A stretch of 6,376 bases of DNA from Bacteroidales bacterium (lineage in GTDB: Bacteria > Bacteroidota > Bacteroidia > Bacteroidales > DTU049). Location: contig JASEGF010000128.1 in NCBI GenBank assembly GCA_030017935.1, forward strand, positions 1 through 6,376, read 5' to 3'. Below are positions 4,946-6,376 of this stretch, one piece after another (position 1 is the stretch's first letter; each line of letters begins with the position of its first letter). The position numbers and the translations under genes are program-made. The notes beneath the pieces are model-generated. The model was not told the DNA's origin and made no database searches. It was given only the letters and a program-made list of their open reading frames with translations.

Positions 4946-6376
4946 ATGAGAAGATTATTAAGTTTAATGTTGGCTATCCTAATTTCAGGAGTAGCTTTCG
5001 GGCAGATACAACCCATCAAAGTCTCAAAGGATTTCGATCAATCCAAAGAATCGAAGACAAGTATCACACAATCAAATACTCAAATGGGTAGAGTACAAAG
5101 AGATGATAAAACTATCCACTTTGCTAATCCTAATAAAGCTATCACAGGTACTTTTTCACTTTCCCCTACAACTTATATCCCAGGACAAACCATGATTTTA
5201 CATTTCAATATTACTTTTTCATCACCAGATTTAGAATATTGTGATGGGATCAGTATTACATTCCCTACTGGAATGACCCCACAGGAGACTAATACGAGTA
5301 CTGCTATTGGTGGAGCTGCTCTTGCAACCCCTATATCAGGTAATACTGTTGTATGGGGACAAGTTACAACACCTTCTGGATGGGGAGTTATAGCATCAGG
5401 TTCATATGATTTCCAAGTGGCAGTAGCAATAGATGCAGGTCTAACTGGACAACAATCTATTGTTTGCTATGCTATGGGAGATGGATATGGTTCCGCCCCA
5501 CATGCTATCAATCAAACTATAACAATGACAAAAGCATTAGACCATGATGTAGCAGTAACTGGTCTTTTATTACAGAACATATATAGTACAGGTACCATTA
5601 TAACTCCTAAAGCTATTTTAGCTAATGTAGGAACTAATGATGAGACAATAAATATGCAATTTATCATCAGTGATGGTACTGCAGATATATATACTGAGAT
5701 AGTTACAGGACATGCTATTGCTAGTGGCGACATAGATACTATTACTTTTACACCAGACTGGACAGCTAGTACACCAGGGAATTATACAGCTACTTGCTAT
5801 AATATAACTGCGGACGATTATGCAGCAAATGATATTTTAACTAAGGCTTTTCTAGTATCTGATCCTATATGGGGTTATGCTGTGAATGCTTATGATCCTG
5901 ATGAGATAATACCAAAAGGACCAGTGAAAGTTAATTTAGCAACTGGAGAAATTGTCCCAATTGGTAGCAATACTGTAACAGATTTAATACCAGGTGCAGA
6001 CTTTATTAGAGGAGATTGGTATGCTAGTAACTCTAATAGTAATTCATTATTAACAATTGATACAACAACAGGAAATTTAACTACTATTGGAAATCTAGGT
6101 TTAGCAATGCACGGATTAGCTTATGATGCAACTACTGATAAATTATATGGATGTGCATACGATGAGATTGATACTAGCTCTATCTTATATGAAATCAATT
6201 ACTACACTGGTACTTGTACTCAAATTGGTACTATATGTGATGGTGTTATTATAGGTATAGCTGCTAACTCACATGGTAATATATATGGAATTAATATTGC
6301 TAATGATACTTTGTATAGCATAGACAAAACAACTGGAGAAGGTACAAAAATTGGAGCATTAGGTTATAATCTTAAT
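4946..6376 (+). CDS. Large secreted protein, N-terminal 477 residues (Ig/CARDB-like region plus propeller-like repeats)
   Basis: Open from ATG 4946 to the right edge: 477 complete codons and no stop, so the C-terminus is missing. Residues 1-20 (MRRLLSLMLA... ending VAFGQ) are a Sec signal peptide. Residues about 60-195 form a beta-rich, Ig-like region (GTFSLSPTTYIPGQTMILHF, then ITFPTGM). Residues about 199-304 begin HDVAVTGL and contain ITPKAILANVGTNDET and NYTATC, resembling a CARDB-type adhesion domain found in Bacteroidota secreted proteins. From about 327 there are four units of about 42-46 residues, each with an 'L..ID..TG....IG' motif (TG at 333, 375, 421 and 463) followed in the complete units by G-x-x-x-D/N-x-x-x-x-x-LYG, as in beta-propeller-like repeats. 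Six cysteines are scattered (99, 174, 284, 403, 424, 431). A T9SS sorting domain beyond the edge is likely but not seen. Catalytic residues are not apparent; a role in adhesion or binding is inference. Confidence 0.88.
   Translation, partial: MRRLLSLMLAILISGVAFGQIQPIKVSKDFDQSKESKTSITQSNTQMGRVQRDDKTIHFANPNKAITGTFSLSPTTYIPGQTMILHFNITFSSPDLEYCDGISITFPTGMTPQETNTSTAIGGAALATPISGNTVVWGQVTTPSGWGVIASGSYDFQVAVAIDAGLTGQQSIVCYAMGDGYGSAPHAINQTITMTKALDHDVAVTGLLLQNIYSTGTIITPKAILANVGTNDETINMQFIISDGTADIYTEIVTGHAIASGDIDTITFTPDWTASTPGNYTATCYNITADDYAANDILTKAFLVSDPIWGYAVNAYDPDEIIPKGPVKVNLATGEIVPIGSNTVTDLIPGADFIRGDWYASNSNSNSLLTIDTTTGNLTTIGNLGLAMHGLAYDATTDKLYGCAYDEIDTSSILYEINYYTGTCTQIGTICDGVIIGIAANSHGNIYGINIANDTLYSIDKTTGEGTKIGALGYNLN
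5924..6376 (+). repeat. Propeller-like protein repeats, four units visible
   Basis: Within the right-edge protein the motif pairs VNLATGE...PIG (residues 329-340), TIDTTTGN...TIG (370-382), EINYYTGT...QIG (416-428) and SIDKTTGE...KIG (458-470) recur every 42-46 residues. This spacing is typical of single propeller blades. The array is cut by the window edge, so the total number of blades is unknown. Confidence 0.6.

Noticed and set aside
5512..5733. Minus-strand open frame of 73 codons
   Set aside because: Antisense to the right-edge secreted protein, which is open over 477 codons with a signal peptide and domain repeats.

Overview
The window looks like a very AT-rich member of the Bacteroidota. 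Two things support this. First, the protein at 3625-4884 is a secreted repeat protein ending in a type A C-terminal sorting domain of the type IX secretion system (T9SS), a system confined to that phylum. Second, the -7 promoter motif TAnnTTTG typical of Bacteroidota lies just upstream of most genes, and Shine-Dalgarno sequences are absent. I cannot name a genus.

Layout, left to right. (1) 1-233, minus strand: the N-terminal part of a secreted protein, cut by the window edge, with its own promoter. (2) 310-2079, minus: SppA, a full-length two-domain membrane signal peptide peptidase. (3) 2165-2238, plus: tRNA-Gln with anticodon CUG, transcribed divergently from sppA. (4) 2299-2622, plus: a small MerR-type DNA-binding protein without an effector domain. 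(5) 2656-3537, minus: IspH (LytB), last enzyme of the non-mevalonate isoprenoid pathway, converging on merR with only 33 bp between them. (6) 3625-4884, plus: a T9SS cargo protein made of about ten 28-29-residue W/Y-rich repeats. (7) 4946-6376, plus: the first 477 residues of a second secreted protein, with an Ig-like/CARDB-like region followed by beta-propeller-like repeats, running off the right edge. No stretch without a gene exceeds 300 bases; the longest intergenic gaps are under 90 bp and mostly hold promoters.

The genes do not form one pathway. sppA and ispH are housekeeping genes with single-gene promoters. The right third is a surface/secretome block of two consecutive T9SS-type proteins, and the left fragment is probably also exported. 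SppA would clear signal peptides left after Sec export, a generic link to these secreted proteins rather than evidence of a dedicated system.

I found no CRISPR array, mobile element, toxin-antitoxin pair or defence system. The points most worth a second look are the tandem-repeat secreted protein, the corrected sppA start, the overlapping divergent promoters, and the strong composition contrast between the two neighbouring secreted-protein genes.
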